A stretch of DNA of 64,000 nucleotides from CAZRCZ01 sp964598765 (GTDB lineage Bacteria; Sumerlaeota; Sumerlaeia; MVZB01; JAJFLK01): assembly GCA_964598765.1 (NCBI GenBank), contig CAZRCZ010000014.1, positions 1 to 64,000 of the forward strand. The letters are read 5' to 3'. The notes beneath the pieces are model-generated. The model did not search any database. It was not told the DNA's origin and worked only from the letters and a program-made list of their open reading frames with translations. Made by a program: the position numbers and the translations under genes. Of this stretch, positions 1 to 7,691 are shown in pieces (the stretch's first letter is position 1; each line of letters begins with the position of its first letter).

Positions 1-18
1 ATTCACCTGGCGGTACCC

Positions 19-1074
19 CTACTCTGAACCGTCAACTTTTTTCAGGACGAGAGACGGATAGACAATCCCATTTAATCCGAGACCGTGCTTTTTCTGAAAC
101 CCATAACGAAAGTATTCAGTGACCACCTGCGTTGGAATGTAATCCACATGCTCGCGCCCGTCTCGCTCAATTGGCTTTGCGAATTCTCCTATGAATTCTC
201 GAATGAAGCTGGCAATACCCCTGAAATGGCGATTGTTGTCATCAAAGAGACTGGGAACGATAACTGCCTTTGATAAATCCAATACGCGCATTGGTCGTAG
301 CGTGCGAAATCTTCCTACCGTGATCGCTCGATCCGCTGGCAGACCGAGCTTTTTGATCTCGACGATGGCCGTCTTTTCTTCCAGCGCCCCGTAGAACATG
401 GCAATTCCAGCGGGACTCATTCGATTGGAAATAAATGCTTTGTTTTGTGGAACGCTTCCCAAATCTCGGGCTTTCAGCAGTTTTTCCTTCCAGTAATGGT
501 CGCGGGCCCGGTAGACCAAGATTCCCGGATTCCATTCGATGATCAGTCCGAGATCGCAGGCGTATTCCCCCAGATCATCCAGAATTCGCCGAGGGGACAC
601 CTCGGAATTCATATCAGGTTCACGACTGTAAAGTTTGAAAAAGAGGTAGCGATATTTGTGGAGGATAATTTTGCAAAATTTCTGCCAACTGTAAAAGAGC
701 GCCTCGTTCTCTGGTAATCCGAACGGGTCGCGGGCGCACCACAAGTCGTCTTGAAGTTCATTGCAAAGATCAACGAGGAGCGGATCGTCAAGACTCAATT
801 CTAGCAGGTCGGAAAGTAAATCCCATTTGTCTTGTACATCGGAACCTTGGAATCCGCCTTCGCGGCTTTCATAGGGCAAGCAGTTCTCAGGGTTATCGTA
901 TTCGGCTCTGAGGCTCCGATCAATAAGCGCAATTACATCTCCAAGCGGTGCGGCTATCGGTTGACGGCCACGACGTTGGCAATAGTCGCAATTGCGCGAG
1001 GTTGCGGCTTCCTTGACATGTTTTCTCACGGCTGGGTCAGCGAAATGGTAGTGGCAAACTTCCTTGTGAACCAT
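19..1074 (-). CDS. HEPN/RES-domain protein (probable NAD-degrading toxin)
   Basis: The 351-residue protein has the layout of HEPN/RES N-terminal domain proteins: a helical N-terminal half (about residues 1-170, with cysteines at 7, 29 and 32) followed by a C-terminal RES domain. The RES signature residues are visible as Arg189 in VYRAR, Glu239 in TAIVEIK and Ser341 in IVYPS. RES toxins such as MbcT and Res degrade NAD+, so an intracellular NAD-depleting role is inferred. The start and stop lie inside the window, so the gene is complete. Sixty-six bases upstream on the same strand is a small antitoxin-like gene with an internal stop, which suggests a toxin-antitoxin pair. Domain identity is from recall of the family. 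The alternative is a stand-alone housekeeping RES protein. Confidence 0.8.
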   Translation of the reverse strand: MVHKEVCHYHFADPAVRKHVKEAATSRNCDYCQRRGRQPIAAPLGDVIALIDRSLRAEYDNPENCLPYESREGGFQGSDVQDKWDLLSDLLELSLDDPLLVDLCNELQDDLWCARDPFGLPENEALFYSWQKFCKIILHKYRYLFFKLYSREPDMNSEVSPRRILDDLGEYACDLGLIIEWNPGILVYRARDHYWKEKLLKARDLGSVPQNKAFISNRMSPAGIAMFYGALEEKTAIVEIKKLGLPADRAITVGRFRTLRPMRVLDLSKAVIVPSLFDDNNRHFRGIASFIREFIGEFAKPIERDGREHVDYIPTQVVTEYFRYGFQKKHGLGLNGIVYPSLVLKKVDGSE

Positions 1075-1140
1075 CGGCTCTGATGCCGTTCTTAGAATGC
1101 GGTGAGACGCGAACCGCCTAACTCACCCAACTTTTTGGTA

Positions 1141-1362
1141 TCAATTCGGAATTTTCGCCAGCCGCAAGACCAACCGCAAGGCGTCGTTGACCGCCTTTTC
1201 GTCGGGGAAAACCCGATGCAGGTCGGGAGAGAGAAGGACCAAATTCGTTCCGGATCGGCGTCGCTTCGCGTATTTGCCCCGAATTCCCCCTTTGAGCAGA
1301 TTGCTCAGGTCTTATTCGTGACGCAGATCTTCCTCCATTTCAGTTTTGACCTTGGCCTTCAT
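1141..1362 (-). pseudogene. Small antitoxin-like protein interrupted by a stop codon
   Basis: Read on the minus strand from ATG 1362 to TGA 1141, the frame gives 73 codons with one in-frame TAA at codon 17 (bases 1312-1314). After the stop it continues DLSNLLKGGIRGKYAKR, then GTNLVLL, SPDL, VFPDEKAVNDALRLVLRL. This matches a widespread small family with a core of (P)EYDxS, GVRGKY, GTNxVxL, PDV, FPxxxxVNxALR, often found next to toxin-like genes. The family has Tyr where the TAA lies, so a single TAC/TAT-to-TAA change would explain the break. A good ribosome-binding site (GGCAGGAAAA) precedes the ATG. The gene lies just upstream of the HEPN/RES gene on the same strand, the usual antitoxin position. 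It is too short and interrupted to appear as a long ORF. Assignment as antitoxin is inference. Confidence 0.7.
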
Positions 1363-1450
1363 AGACTTTTCCTGCCACGGGGAAAGTCTATCGGTTTGTC
1401 ACCCGTTCCGCCAGCGAGATTTCCGGAAAGGGAGAGCGGTTCCACCACCG

Positions 1451-1542
1451 TCCTTCTCATTCTCCTTCTCCTACTCATTCTCAAATCCGAATTTGGCAGT
1501 TTCGCCATTGAGAAGGAGAAAGAGTAGGAGAATGAGAAGGAT
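1451..1542. repeat. Polypurine/polypyrimidine inverted repeat
   Basis: Two 32-base arms (1451-1482 and 1511-1542) are complementary at about 28 of 32 positions around a loop of about 28 bases. One strand is almost pure C/T in the left arm and A/G in the right. The words are CCTTCTC, ATTCTCC and TACTC. A near-perfect relative lies at 51443-51517. The element occupies the gap between the antitoxin-like pseudogene and the 3' end of the phosphoesterase gene. Confidence 0.85.
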
Positions 1543-1551
1543 TCTAGGGGA

Positions 1552-4140
1552 TCAATCCGCATCGCGGTCCTTCTCAATCGGATACGGCGTGTCGTATCCT
1601 TTGACCGAATGCCAGATGATTCGGTTGAGCGTGTCTTCGTCCGCCTCGTCCACGTCGTCCAGATCAAGCTCCATTGATTTTTTCGCCCAGTAAAGTTGCT
1701 GTCCTTGGAGGGCGTGGAGTTGCGGGTTCAGTTCGTCCAACTTGATTTTATTCGGGACGGCTTTGAACGGCGTGAGGTCCGGTTTCTCCTGAAAACATTG
1801 GACCATCGGCGTGGCGGTCAGATCAATCTGCGTCATGGCGGGGGTTCCCAAAATCAGTTCCATCGTCCGAATCATTCCGGTTTGGTTGTAATTGGTTGAA
1901 TCCACGTAGCCGCGCCGCGTGTAAGGACTCGCCACGAACGCGATCGTGCGATGACCGTCCACGTGGTCCAGACCGTTTTGCGGATCGTCCTCCGTTGCGA
2001 AAATGCAAGTCTCCGGCCAAAACTTGCTGTGGGAAACCGCCTCGACGATTTGCCCGAGGGCGAAATCGTTGTCGGCTACGCAGGCGCGCGGCGTCGGTCG
2101 GCCCGGCTTGGTTCCCATCGTGTGATCGCACGGCAAAAGCATGATGATGAAGTTGGGAAGTTCCCCTTTGGTCTCGAACTCCTTCAGTTCGCGGATGAAA
2201 ATATCGGCGCGCACGATGTCGGGAACCGTGCCGGGGAAGCCGATGTAATCGGGCGCAAGATATGGTTCAATCGTCTTGAGCAACGCGGTTTGGTGGGTCT
2301 TGACCCGATGTGTTCCGCTCGTGAAATCCTGATAGACCTCCAGAAAACTCAATCCGGGGGGCGTGACGTGCGCCTGCGTGAACTCGCCGTAATCGCGGAA
2401 CGTTAATCCGCGCGCCAGAACGCCGTCCCAAATGAATCCACCCGTGGAGTTGGCGAGCATGTCGTCGCCGTCGTAGGGATAACTGCGCGGAAATCCGCCG
2501 AACGATTTTTCGAGGTAATCGGTCGCGTAGGCGGCGGTAGCCCAATGGTGGCCATCGGCGCTCAAGATGCCACTGCAATAAAAATTGTCAAAGAGGGTGA
2601 GCTGATCGGCCAAGGCGTGTTGGTTTGGCGTTGTCTCTTCGCCGAACGTGCAGAGCGACGGATCGCCGTTCCCCTTTTTCACGTCCCCCAAAACCTGATC
2701 GTAGGAGCGGTTTTCCTTGATGATGTAAATGACGTGCTTGAAGACCGATTTCTCGCCCGGCAGAAGCGGAACGGGAACCGGTTGCGCGGAGGCGGCCGCG
2801 CGATTCAGACCCATGAGCGACCATTGTTGACGGTTGTTGGCTTGGACGCGCTCGGTGAGTTTTGCCAGTTCGGCGTCGCGGGGAATCGAGATGATCGAAA
2901 GCGAGCCGAGTTGATCGTGCGATTCGTGACCGTGTCGTCCGACAGGCGGCTTGAGCGATCCGACCCCTTTGACGTTGGCGACGTAAAGAATCGTTCCCGC
3001 CGGATTAATCTTGATCGTTCCCGGATACCAACCCGTTGGGATCAACCCCTTGATCCGGCTTTTTTCGGGCCCGGAATTTTGTCCCGATGCGACGCGGCTG
3101 AGTTCAACAACCGCGATTGAATTGTTCGACCCATTGGCGATATAGAGAATTCTTCCGTCCGGACTCAACTCAACTGCATTCGGCGCGCTACCGAACGGGA
3201 GATCGTCCTTGGGGCGGACTGGAATCGTTTCGACAACGTTCCTTGCGGCGAGATCAACCACCGAAACCGTGTCGCTGTTCGCGTTGGCGACGTAAAGACG
3301 CGAACGGGCCGAACTGATTTTCATCCCGGAGGGATGCAGGCCGACCTCGATTGAGGCAACTTCCTTTTTGACCGCGAGGTCAACGACGGAAACTGTTCCG
3401 CTCCCTGCGGAATAATTTTTTTTATCCACGACCATTTGGGAACCGGACGTGGGACCCGTGAGATCGCCATCCTTCGGGCGGCGTCCGGCCCAATTGCTGA
3501 CGTAAGCCGTCGCGCCGTCAATCAATACGCCATAAGGCGCGATGCCGACCGGAATTTCTTCCACGTTACCGCCTTCCAGATTCAGCAATCCGAGCGAGTT
3601 GTAGCGGCTCAATGTGACAGCCATTGTTTTTCCGTCCGCCGTCAGCGCCATGCCGCCCGGGACGGGACCGGTTTTGTCTCCGGTGTGTTTGGGCAGAGGA
3701 ATCGTCTTGTCGGGCGAAAGTTCACCCGCCACGCCGAGTTGCAAAACCGAGATTCCTTCGTCGGAGCGACTGGCGAATAATTGCTTGCCGTCGGCGGAGA
3801 CGGCGAGGCCTTGAAAACTGGTGTCTTTGAGCGGGACCGTTTTCAGAATTTTCCGTTTGTCGGTATCAATGGTTAAAACACCGCTTTGAGTCTTGACCGC
3901 CAAAACTTTCGCCTCGGGCGAAAGCCAAAGATCAAGCGGCCGATCCGGAAATTCGATTTGATGACCGGCCGGATCAAGAACTTGGTTCGTCGGCACGATG
4001 ATTTTTCCATCGGCTTGTCGTCCGACAGGGGCCTTGGGATTTGGCTCGGGTGAGGTAGCGCTGGTCGATTCGGCTCGAACTATGCATGAGACTGCCACGA
4101 ACATCGCGCAATAAAAACCCATTCGGGCTAAACGGTTCAT
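1552..4140 (-). CDS. Secreted YncE-type beta-propeller / phosphoesterase fusion
   Basis: The protein has about 862 residues. I chose ATG 4140 (MNRLARMGF) because it has a GGAGGAG ribosome-binding site and starts a signal peptide; an ATG 45 bases upstream is open but has neither. The N-terminal half holds repeated YVTN-style propeller blades (LYVANANSDTVSVVDL, ILYIANGSNNSIAVVEL). From about residue 470 a phosphoesterase domain of the phospholipase C / acid phosphatase type begins with IIKENRSYDQVLGD, where ENRS is the family's metal-binding entry motif. HVDGHRTIAFVASPY is a late conserved block. This fusion is common in Acidobacteria, Planctomycetes and Verrucomicrobia and is presumed exported. 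The substrate is unknown. The gene is divergent from the next gene. Confidence 0.88.
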   Translation of the reverse strand: MNRLARMGFYCAMFVAVSCIVRAESTSATSPEPNPKAPVGRQADGKIIVPTNQVLDPAGHQIEFPDRPLDLWLSPEAKVLAVKTQSGVLTIDTDKRKILKTVPLKDTSFQGLAVSADGKQLFASRSDEGISVLQLGVAGELSPDKTIPLPKHTGDKTGPVPGGMALTADGKTMAVTLSRYNSLGLLNLEGGNVEEIPVGIAPYGVLIDGATAYVSNWAGRRPKDGDLTGPTSGSQMVVDKKNYSAGSGTVSVVDLAVKKEVASIEVGLHPSGMKISSARSRLYVANANSDTVSVVDLAARNVVETIPVRPKDDLPFGSAPNAVELSPDGRILYIANGSNNSIAVVELSRVASGQNSGPEKSRIKGLIPTGWYPGTIKINPAGTILYVANVKGVGSLKPPVGRHGHESHDQLGSLSIISIPRDAELAKLTERVQANNRQQWSLMGLNRAAASAQPVPVPLLPGEKSVFKHVIYIIKENRSYDQVLGDVKKGNGDPSLCTFGEETTPNQHALADQLTLFDNFYCSGILSADGHHWATAAYATDYLEKSFGGFPRSYPYDGDDMLANSTGGFIWDGVLARGLTFRDYGEFTQAHVTPPGLSFLEVYQDFTSGTHRVKTHQTALLKTIEPYLAPDYIGFPGTVPDIVRADIFIRELKEFETKGELPNFIIMLLPCDHTMGTKPGRPTPRACVADNDFALGQIVEAVSHSKFWPETCIFATEDDPQNGLDHVDGHRTIAFVASPYTRRGYVDSTNYNQTGMIRTMELILGTPAMTQIDLTATPMVQCFQEKPDLTPFKAVPNKIKLDELNPQLHALQGQQLYWAKKSMELDLDDVDEADEDTLNRIIWHSVKGYDTPYPIEKDRDAD

Positions 4141-4255
4141 CTCTCTCTCCTCCACGGCAAGACGTGAAATGATCGGCAGATTCAATCATAATGATGGTCA
4201 ATTCACAAAGGGGGAATGCGCCTTTTTTCATTGATTCGCCGCAGAGAGAAAGGCC

Positions 4256-4936
4256 ATGATTTCGGCCATGCTCGACGACAAGAAACCGTCGCAAGACCGG
4301 CTTGCCCGGCAGATCACGATTCAAATCGTGAAGGACCGGCTCAGTCCCTTCGGGGAGGAAATCTCCGCGCTCGTCGTCGAATTTGCCGTTCGTCCGGAGC
4401 GAATGCAGTTCCTTCTCAAGACGCTCGGTCTTTTTCCGCACGGGGAATTCGACGATCAACTCGCCGCTCTCGCCGCCTACCTTGAAAACGAGGATCCGGG
4501 GCGGTTTCTCATGCGCGCCCGGCGTGAAATTTGGATCGAGATGCAACGGGCGGGCCTCGCGGGCGGAACCAAAAGCCGGTCCGATGCCGATCCCCTTTCC
4601 ACCAACTATCCGACGCGCACGCCGGTCCCCGGAGTCAATTCGCTGAATCCACGCTCGGGAACGACGCCGCGAAGCCCGACCGCGACGCACCGCGACCGAG
4701 ACGTGGATTGGGCCGATTCCAAGGATGAAAAACCCAAGGTCGCGGCTTCCACCGAATCTCCCACGAAGAGTTGGATTACCGTTCCGGGCTATCGGGGTCC
4801 GGATCGCAGAAAAGGTCCGACAAACCGCCGCACCGGCAAAGGGCGACGCCAGACCATCCAACCCGTCAGCGTCAAACGCCGACTTGGCGGCGACCGCCGA
4901 AAGAATCAAAGAGGCCGCCGCATGACCGATAGATAA
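4256..4936 (+). CDS. Hypothetical protein with basic GxDRR-rich tail
   Basis: The 226-residue protein is unrecognised. The first 110 residues look like a compact alpha/beta or helical domain (EEISALVVEFAVRPERMQF, FLMRARREIWIEMQ). Residues 115-170 are a Pro/Ser/Thr-rich linker. The last 50 are strongly basic and repeat G-x-DRR(K) motifs (YRGPDRRKGPTNRR, LGGDRRKNQRGRR). Such tails suggest nucleic-acid or membrane-surface binding, but no function can be assigned. The start is ATG 4256 or 4268. The divergent upstream gap holds the 5' end of the phosphoesterase gene. A long minus-strand frame over the same bases (to 4993) was rejected because it has no family-like features. Confidence 0.6.
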   Translation: MISAMLDDKKPSQDRLARQITIQIVKDRLSPFGEEISALVVEFAVRPERMQFLLKTLGLFPHGEFDDQLAALAAYLENEDPGRFLMRARREIWIEMQRAGLAGGTKSRSDADPLSTNYPTRTPVPGVNSLNPRSGTTPRSPTATHRDRDVDWADSKDEKPKVAASTESPTKSWITVPGYRGPDRRKGPTNRRTGKGRRQTIQPVSVKRRLGGDRRKNQRGRRMTDR

Positions 4937-5083
4937 CCCCTTCCGCGACCGGACGCTTTGCTGTAGAATTAAACGAATTGGGGGGAGCCACAAACAAGGG
5001 AACAGACCAAATCAACAACGCGTAACCAACAACCGACAACCTGAGCCGCGCCGAGGCTCCGATTCCGCAAGGAGGAATCGAAC

Positions 5084-5737
5084 ATGCGGCATTCTCACGA
5101 TCCCTTTTTTTCCGGTTTGCGTTGCTACTCCATGTTGGCGTGGTTGCGCGAGGGGGAGAAGGGCGTTGCCCGCGTGGTTCACCGCGAAGTTTCGGACGCG
5201 GCTTCGCTCCTTTCGATTCGGCGGGGGGATTACGTTCGGCCCGGAACTTATGTTTGCTTGGAAATCGCCGGACAACATGCGATGTCGGACACGGAGTTCG
5301 AGCGCGAAAGCAACGAGGAGTTGCTCCGGCGCGCGCACGGCGACGTTTTGATCGCGGGGTTGGGGATCGGCTTGGTGATTCTCCCGCTCATGGAAAATCC
5401 GGCCGTCCGGTCGGTCACGGTGATTGAAAAACATCAGGACGTGATTGAACTGGTCGAGCCGTGTTTGCGGTTGGCTTCGGAGAACGATGCGGCGCGATTG
5501 ACGATTTTACGGGGGGATATTTTTGATTGGCGCCCGCCGCGAGGCCAAAAATTCAACACCCTCTATTTCGACATCTGGCCGACGGCAACGGTTGCGAATC
5601 TGAAGGAGATGCAACAACTTCATCGGATTTTCAGAAGATACAAGGAGAGAAAGGATATTCAGGTATGGATGAGCAGTTGGATGTTCGATCTCCTGAAAGC
5701 AAACAAGACCCGCCCCTTCAAAAAGAAGCGGATTTGA
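5084..5737 (+). CDS. Spermidine-synthase-like SAM-dependent methyltransferase
   Basis: The 217-residue Rossmann-type protein shows the SAM motif I as DVLIAGLGIGLVILPLM (about residues 86-102), an acidic strand-2 end in VTVIEKHQDVI, and LYFDIWPT resembling the post-III region of spermidine-synthase-like proteins. It is short and lacks the N-terminal domain of true SpeE, so a polyamine role is unlikely and the substrate is unknown. The start is supported by AAGGAGG about 10 bases before ATG 5084. Its 3' end overlaps the next gene by up to 73 bases in another frame. Confidence 0.65.
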   Translation: MRHSHDPFFSGLRCYSMLAWLREGEKGVARVVHREVSDAASLLSIRRGDYVRPGTYVCLEIAGQHAMSDTEFERESNEELLRRAHGDVLIAGLGIGLVILPLMENPAVRSVTVIEKHQDVIELVEPCLRLASENDAARLTILRGDIFDWRPPRGQKFNTLYFDIWPTATVANLKEMQQLHRIFRRYKERKDIQVWMSSWMFDLLKANKTRPFKKKRI

Positions 5738-6081
5738 CCAACCCGAGATTGTCGGATCTTGATCCGCAGGCGGAATCATTGAGGAGTCCGGTCTGGCGTC
5801 TTTTATCCATTTGTGTGGCTCTTTGGCCTGCAATCCTCCTAGTCACGCTAACATGGCTTGAAGACCGCATGAGTGCGATGGAATCTCCAATCATCCTTCT
5901 AATGCTTGCCGTTGTTATTGGGGGAATCCTTTTCCTCGTATCATGGGCGCACGATATGATCGGAGAATCGCCGTCCAAATTCCGTTGGGTGATAATCCTG
6001 TCGCTCGCTGTGGCGATGATGGGTGTCAATATTGCTTTGGCGTTCGCGGGTTGCTCGGCTTTGATAAAAAATTTCCCCTAA
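5665..6081 (+). CDS. Small three-helix membrane protein
   Basis: From ATG 5665 the frame encodes 138 residues: a polar N-terminus of about 42 residues, then three hydrophobic segments (ICVALWPAILLVTLTW, IILLMLAVVIGGILFLVSW, VIILSLAVAMMGVNIALAFAG). An alternative start is TTG 5734, which overlaps the preceding stop as TTGA and gives 115 residues. That start avoids the 73-base overlap and would be translationally coupled. I do not recognise a family. It is probably co-transcribed with the methyltransferase-like gene. Confidence 0.6.
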   Translation: MDEQLDVRSPESKQDPPLQKEADLTNPRLSDLDPQAESLRSPVWRLLSICVALWPAILLVTLTWLEDRMSAMESPIILLMLAVVIGGILFLVSWAHDMIGESPSKFRWVIILSLAVAMMGVNIALAFAGCSALIKNFP

Positions 6082-6087
6082 GCTGTA

Positions 6088-6876
6088 TCATTTCCCTGTG
6101 AAATTCGCCTTCCGCTTATCCAGAAACGCCGTCACCCCTTCGGCGAAATCGGCCGTCGCGCCCGCGGCCGACATCGCCCGCGATTCGGATTCCATCTGCG
6201 TTTCCAACGGCGTCGTCATCGCCTCGATCAACAATCGCTTGGCCGCGCCGTAGGCGAGCGTCGGTCCGGCCGCAAGTTTTTCCGCCAGTGCGTCGGTTTC
6301 TTGCGCCAGTTGATCGTCCGGCACGACCTTGTTGATGAGTCCCCAACTCAACGCCTCCTCCGCCGTGAAGGGGCGACTAAGAAGCGTCAATTCCATCGCG
6401 CGGCGAAGTCCGATCAACCGCGGGAGAAAAAATGTCGTGCCGCCGTCGGGCGTCGCGGCGATGGCGGTGTAGGCCATGTTGAATTTCGCGCTCTGCGCGG
6501 CGAGGACCAAATCGGCGGCCGCGACGAAACCCATCCCGCCACCCGCGCAGACGCCGTTCACGACGGCGACGACCGGCTTGGGCATCCGCGTCATTTGCGC
6601 AACAGCGGTGTGAAAGGAAATCGTGAGCCGCTTCAAAAATTTCGGCGCGGTCGTCAGATGTGCGCGGAAATTTCCCACGTCCCCTCCGGCGCAAAACGCC
6701 CGCCCTGACCCGGTCAGGACCACCGCCCGAACCTCCGCGTCCTTCTCGCACGCGAGCAACGCCTCATGCAAATCGTCGGACAACTGCATGTTGATCGCGT
6801 TCAATTCCTTGGGGCGGTTCAGCGTCAGCCGAACGACGGCGTTTTTCTTTTCGTAGAGAATGGTTTGAAATTCCAT
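6088..6876 (-). CDS. Enoyl-CoA hydratase/isomerase family protein (PaaG-like)
   Basis: The 262-residue crotonase-fold protein has LTLNRPKELNAIN near the N-terminus, the oxyanion-hole segment GSGRAFCAGGDVGNF and the second conserved block VVNGVCAGGGMGFVAAADL. In the active-site helix region TPDGGTTFFLPRLIG has Asp where hydratases carry a catalytic Glu, and the other Glu is absent. That pattern resembles PaaG-type isomerases, so double-bond or oxepin isomerisation is more likely than hydration. It could act in beta-oxidation with the acyl-CoA dehydrogenases near the far end of the window, though it is not linked to them. It converges on the small membrane protein gene with only six bases between. 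Confidence 0.85.
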   Translation of the reverse strand: MEFQTILYEKKNAVVRLTLNRPKELNAINMQLSDDLHEALLACEKDAEVRAVVLTGSGRAFCAGGDVGNFRAHLTTAPKFLKRLTISFHTAVAQMTRMPKPVVAVVNGVCAGGGMGFVAAADLVLAAQSAKFNMAYTAIAATPDGGTTFFLPRLIGLRRAMELTLLSRPFTAEEALSWGLINKVVPDDQLAQETDALAEKLAAGPTLAYGAAKRLLIEAMTTPLETQMESESRAMSAAGATADFAEGVTAFLDKRKANFTGK

Positions 6877-6923
6877 GGGTTTGTCCTTGTTGTTGCTCGC
6901 TTATGCGATACGAATGCTCAGAG

Positions 6924-7616
6924 TCATTTTGCGCTCCCCCGAACTTGTATTTTTCCAAACGGACAATCCCCCAAAACCGGACATCGCGGGCAGTCGGGTT
7001 TGCGGGCGTTGCAGATGGCGCGACCGTGCCAGATGAGCGAATTGCTGAATTCGGTCCAATGCGACGGAGGGAGCAATTCCGCGATCTGAAATTCGATCTT
7101 GGTCGGGTCGTCGGTCGAAGCGAGGCCGAGGCGTTGCGCCAATCTCCGGAAGTGCGTGTCCACGATCAGCCCCGGATGACCGAACGCCTCGGCGCGGACA
7201 AGATTGGCCGTCTTGCGTCCCACCCCCGGAAGCGAGGTCAATTCCTCCATCGTCTCGGGAACTTTTCCGCCGAATTCTTCGGTGATCGCCTGGGCGACGG
7301 CGAGAAGGCTCCGCGTTTTTTGGCGGTAAAATCCCGTTTGAAAAACCAATTGTTCGATCCGCGCCGGATCGGCTTTCGCCATTGCGTCGGCGGTCGGGAA
7401 CTCGGCGAATAGCGGCGGCACGACGCGATTGACCGTTTCGTCGGTGCATTGCGCGGATAGAATTGTCGCGATCAGGAGTTGAAACGGATCGGCGAATTGG
7501 AGCGCGGTTCCTTTTTTGCCGTAGATTTTGCGCAGGGTGTTGCTGATTCGCAGGGCGCGCTTCTTTAATTCCGCCGACCGGTTCGAGGCGTTGGGTCGTT
7601 TAGGTCTGGCCGTCAT
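6924..7616 (-). CDS. nth: Endonuclease III (DNA glycosylase/AP lyase)
   Basis: Nth removes oxidised pyrimidines and nicks at the abasic site in base-excision repair. The 230-residue protein, taken from ATG 7616 (MTARPKRP), shows the helix-hairpin-helix ELTSLPGVGRKTANLV with the catalytic Lys, the catalytic Asp in IVDTHFRRLAQRLGL, and a C-terminal [4Fe-4S] ligand set C-x6-C-x2-C-x5-C (CNARKPDCPRCPVLGDC). All key residues are present and the length is slightly above the usual 211-220. A further ATG nine codons upstream is open. It ends 47 bases from the start of the enoyl-CoA isomerase gene on the same strand and may be co-transcribed. Confidence 0.95.
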   Translation of the reverse strand: MTARPKRPNASNRSAELKKRALRISNTLRKIYGKKGTALQFADPFQLLIATILSAQCTDETVNRVVPPLFAEFPTADAMAKADPARIEQLVFQTGFYRQKTRSLLAVAQAITEEFGGKVPETMEELTSLPGVGRKTANLVRAEAFGHPGLIVDTHFRRLAQRLGLASTDDPTKIEFQIAELLPPSHWTEFSNSLIWHGRAICNARKPDCPRCPVLGDCPFGKIQVRGSAK

Positions 7617-7691
7617 GGCGGAAGTATGGCATGATCCGCGCAAATCCGCCAGACGGCAGGAACGCTGGAATTCAAACTGAGATACGCCCCC

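Noticed and set aside
3974..4993. Minus-strand frame of 339 codons over the GxDRR gene
   Set aside because: It overlaps both neighbours and shows no conserved motifs. The plus-strand frame has a better start and a domain-like N-terminus.
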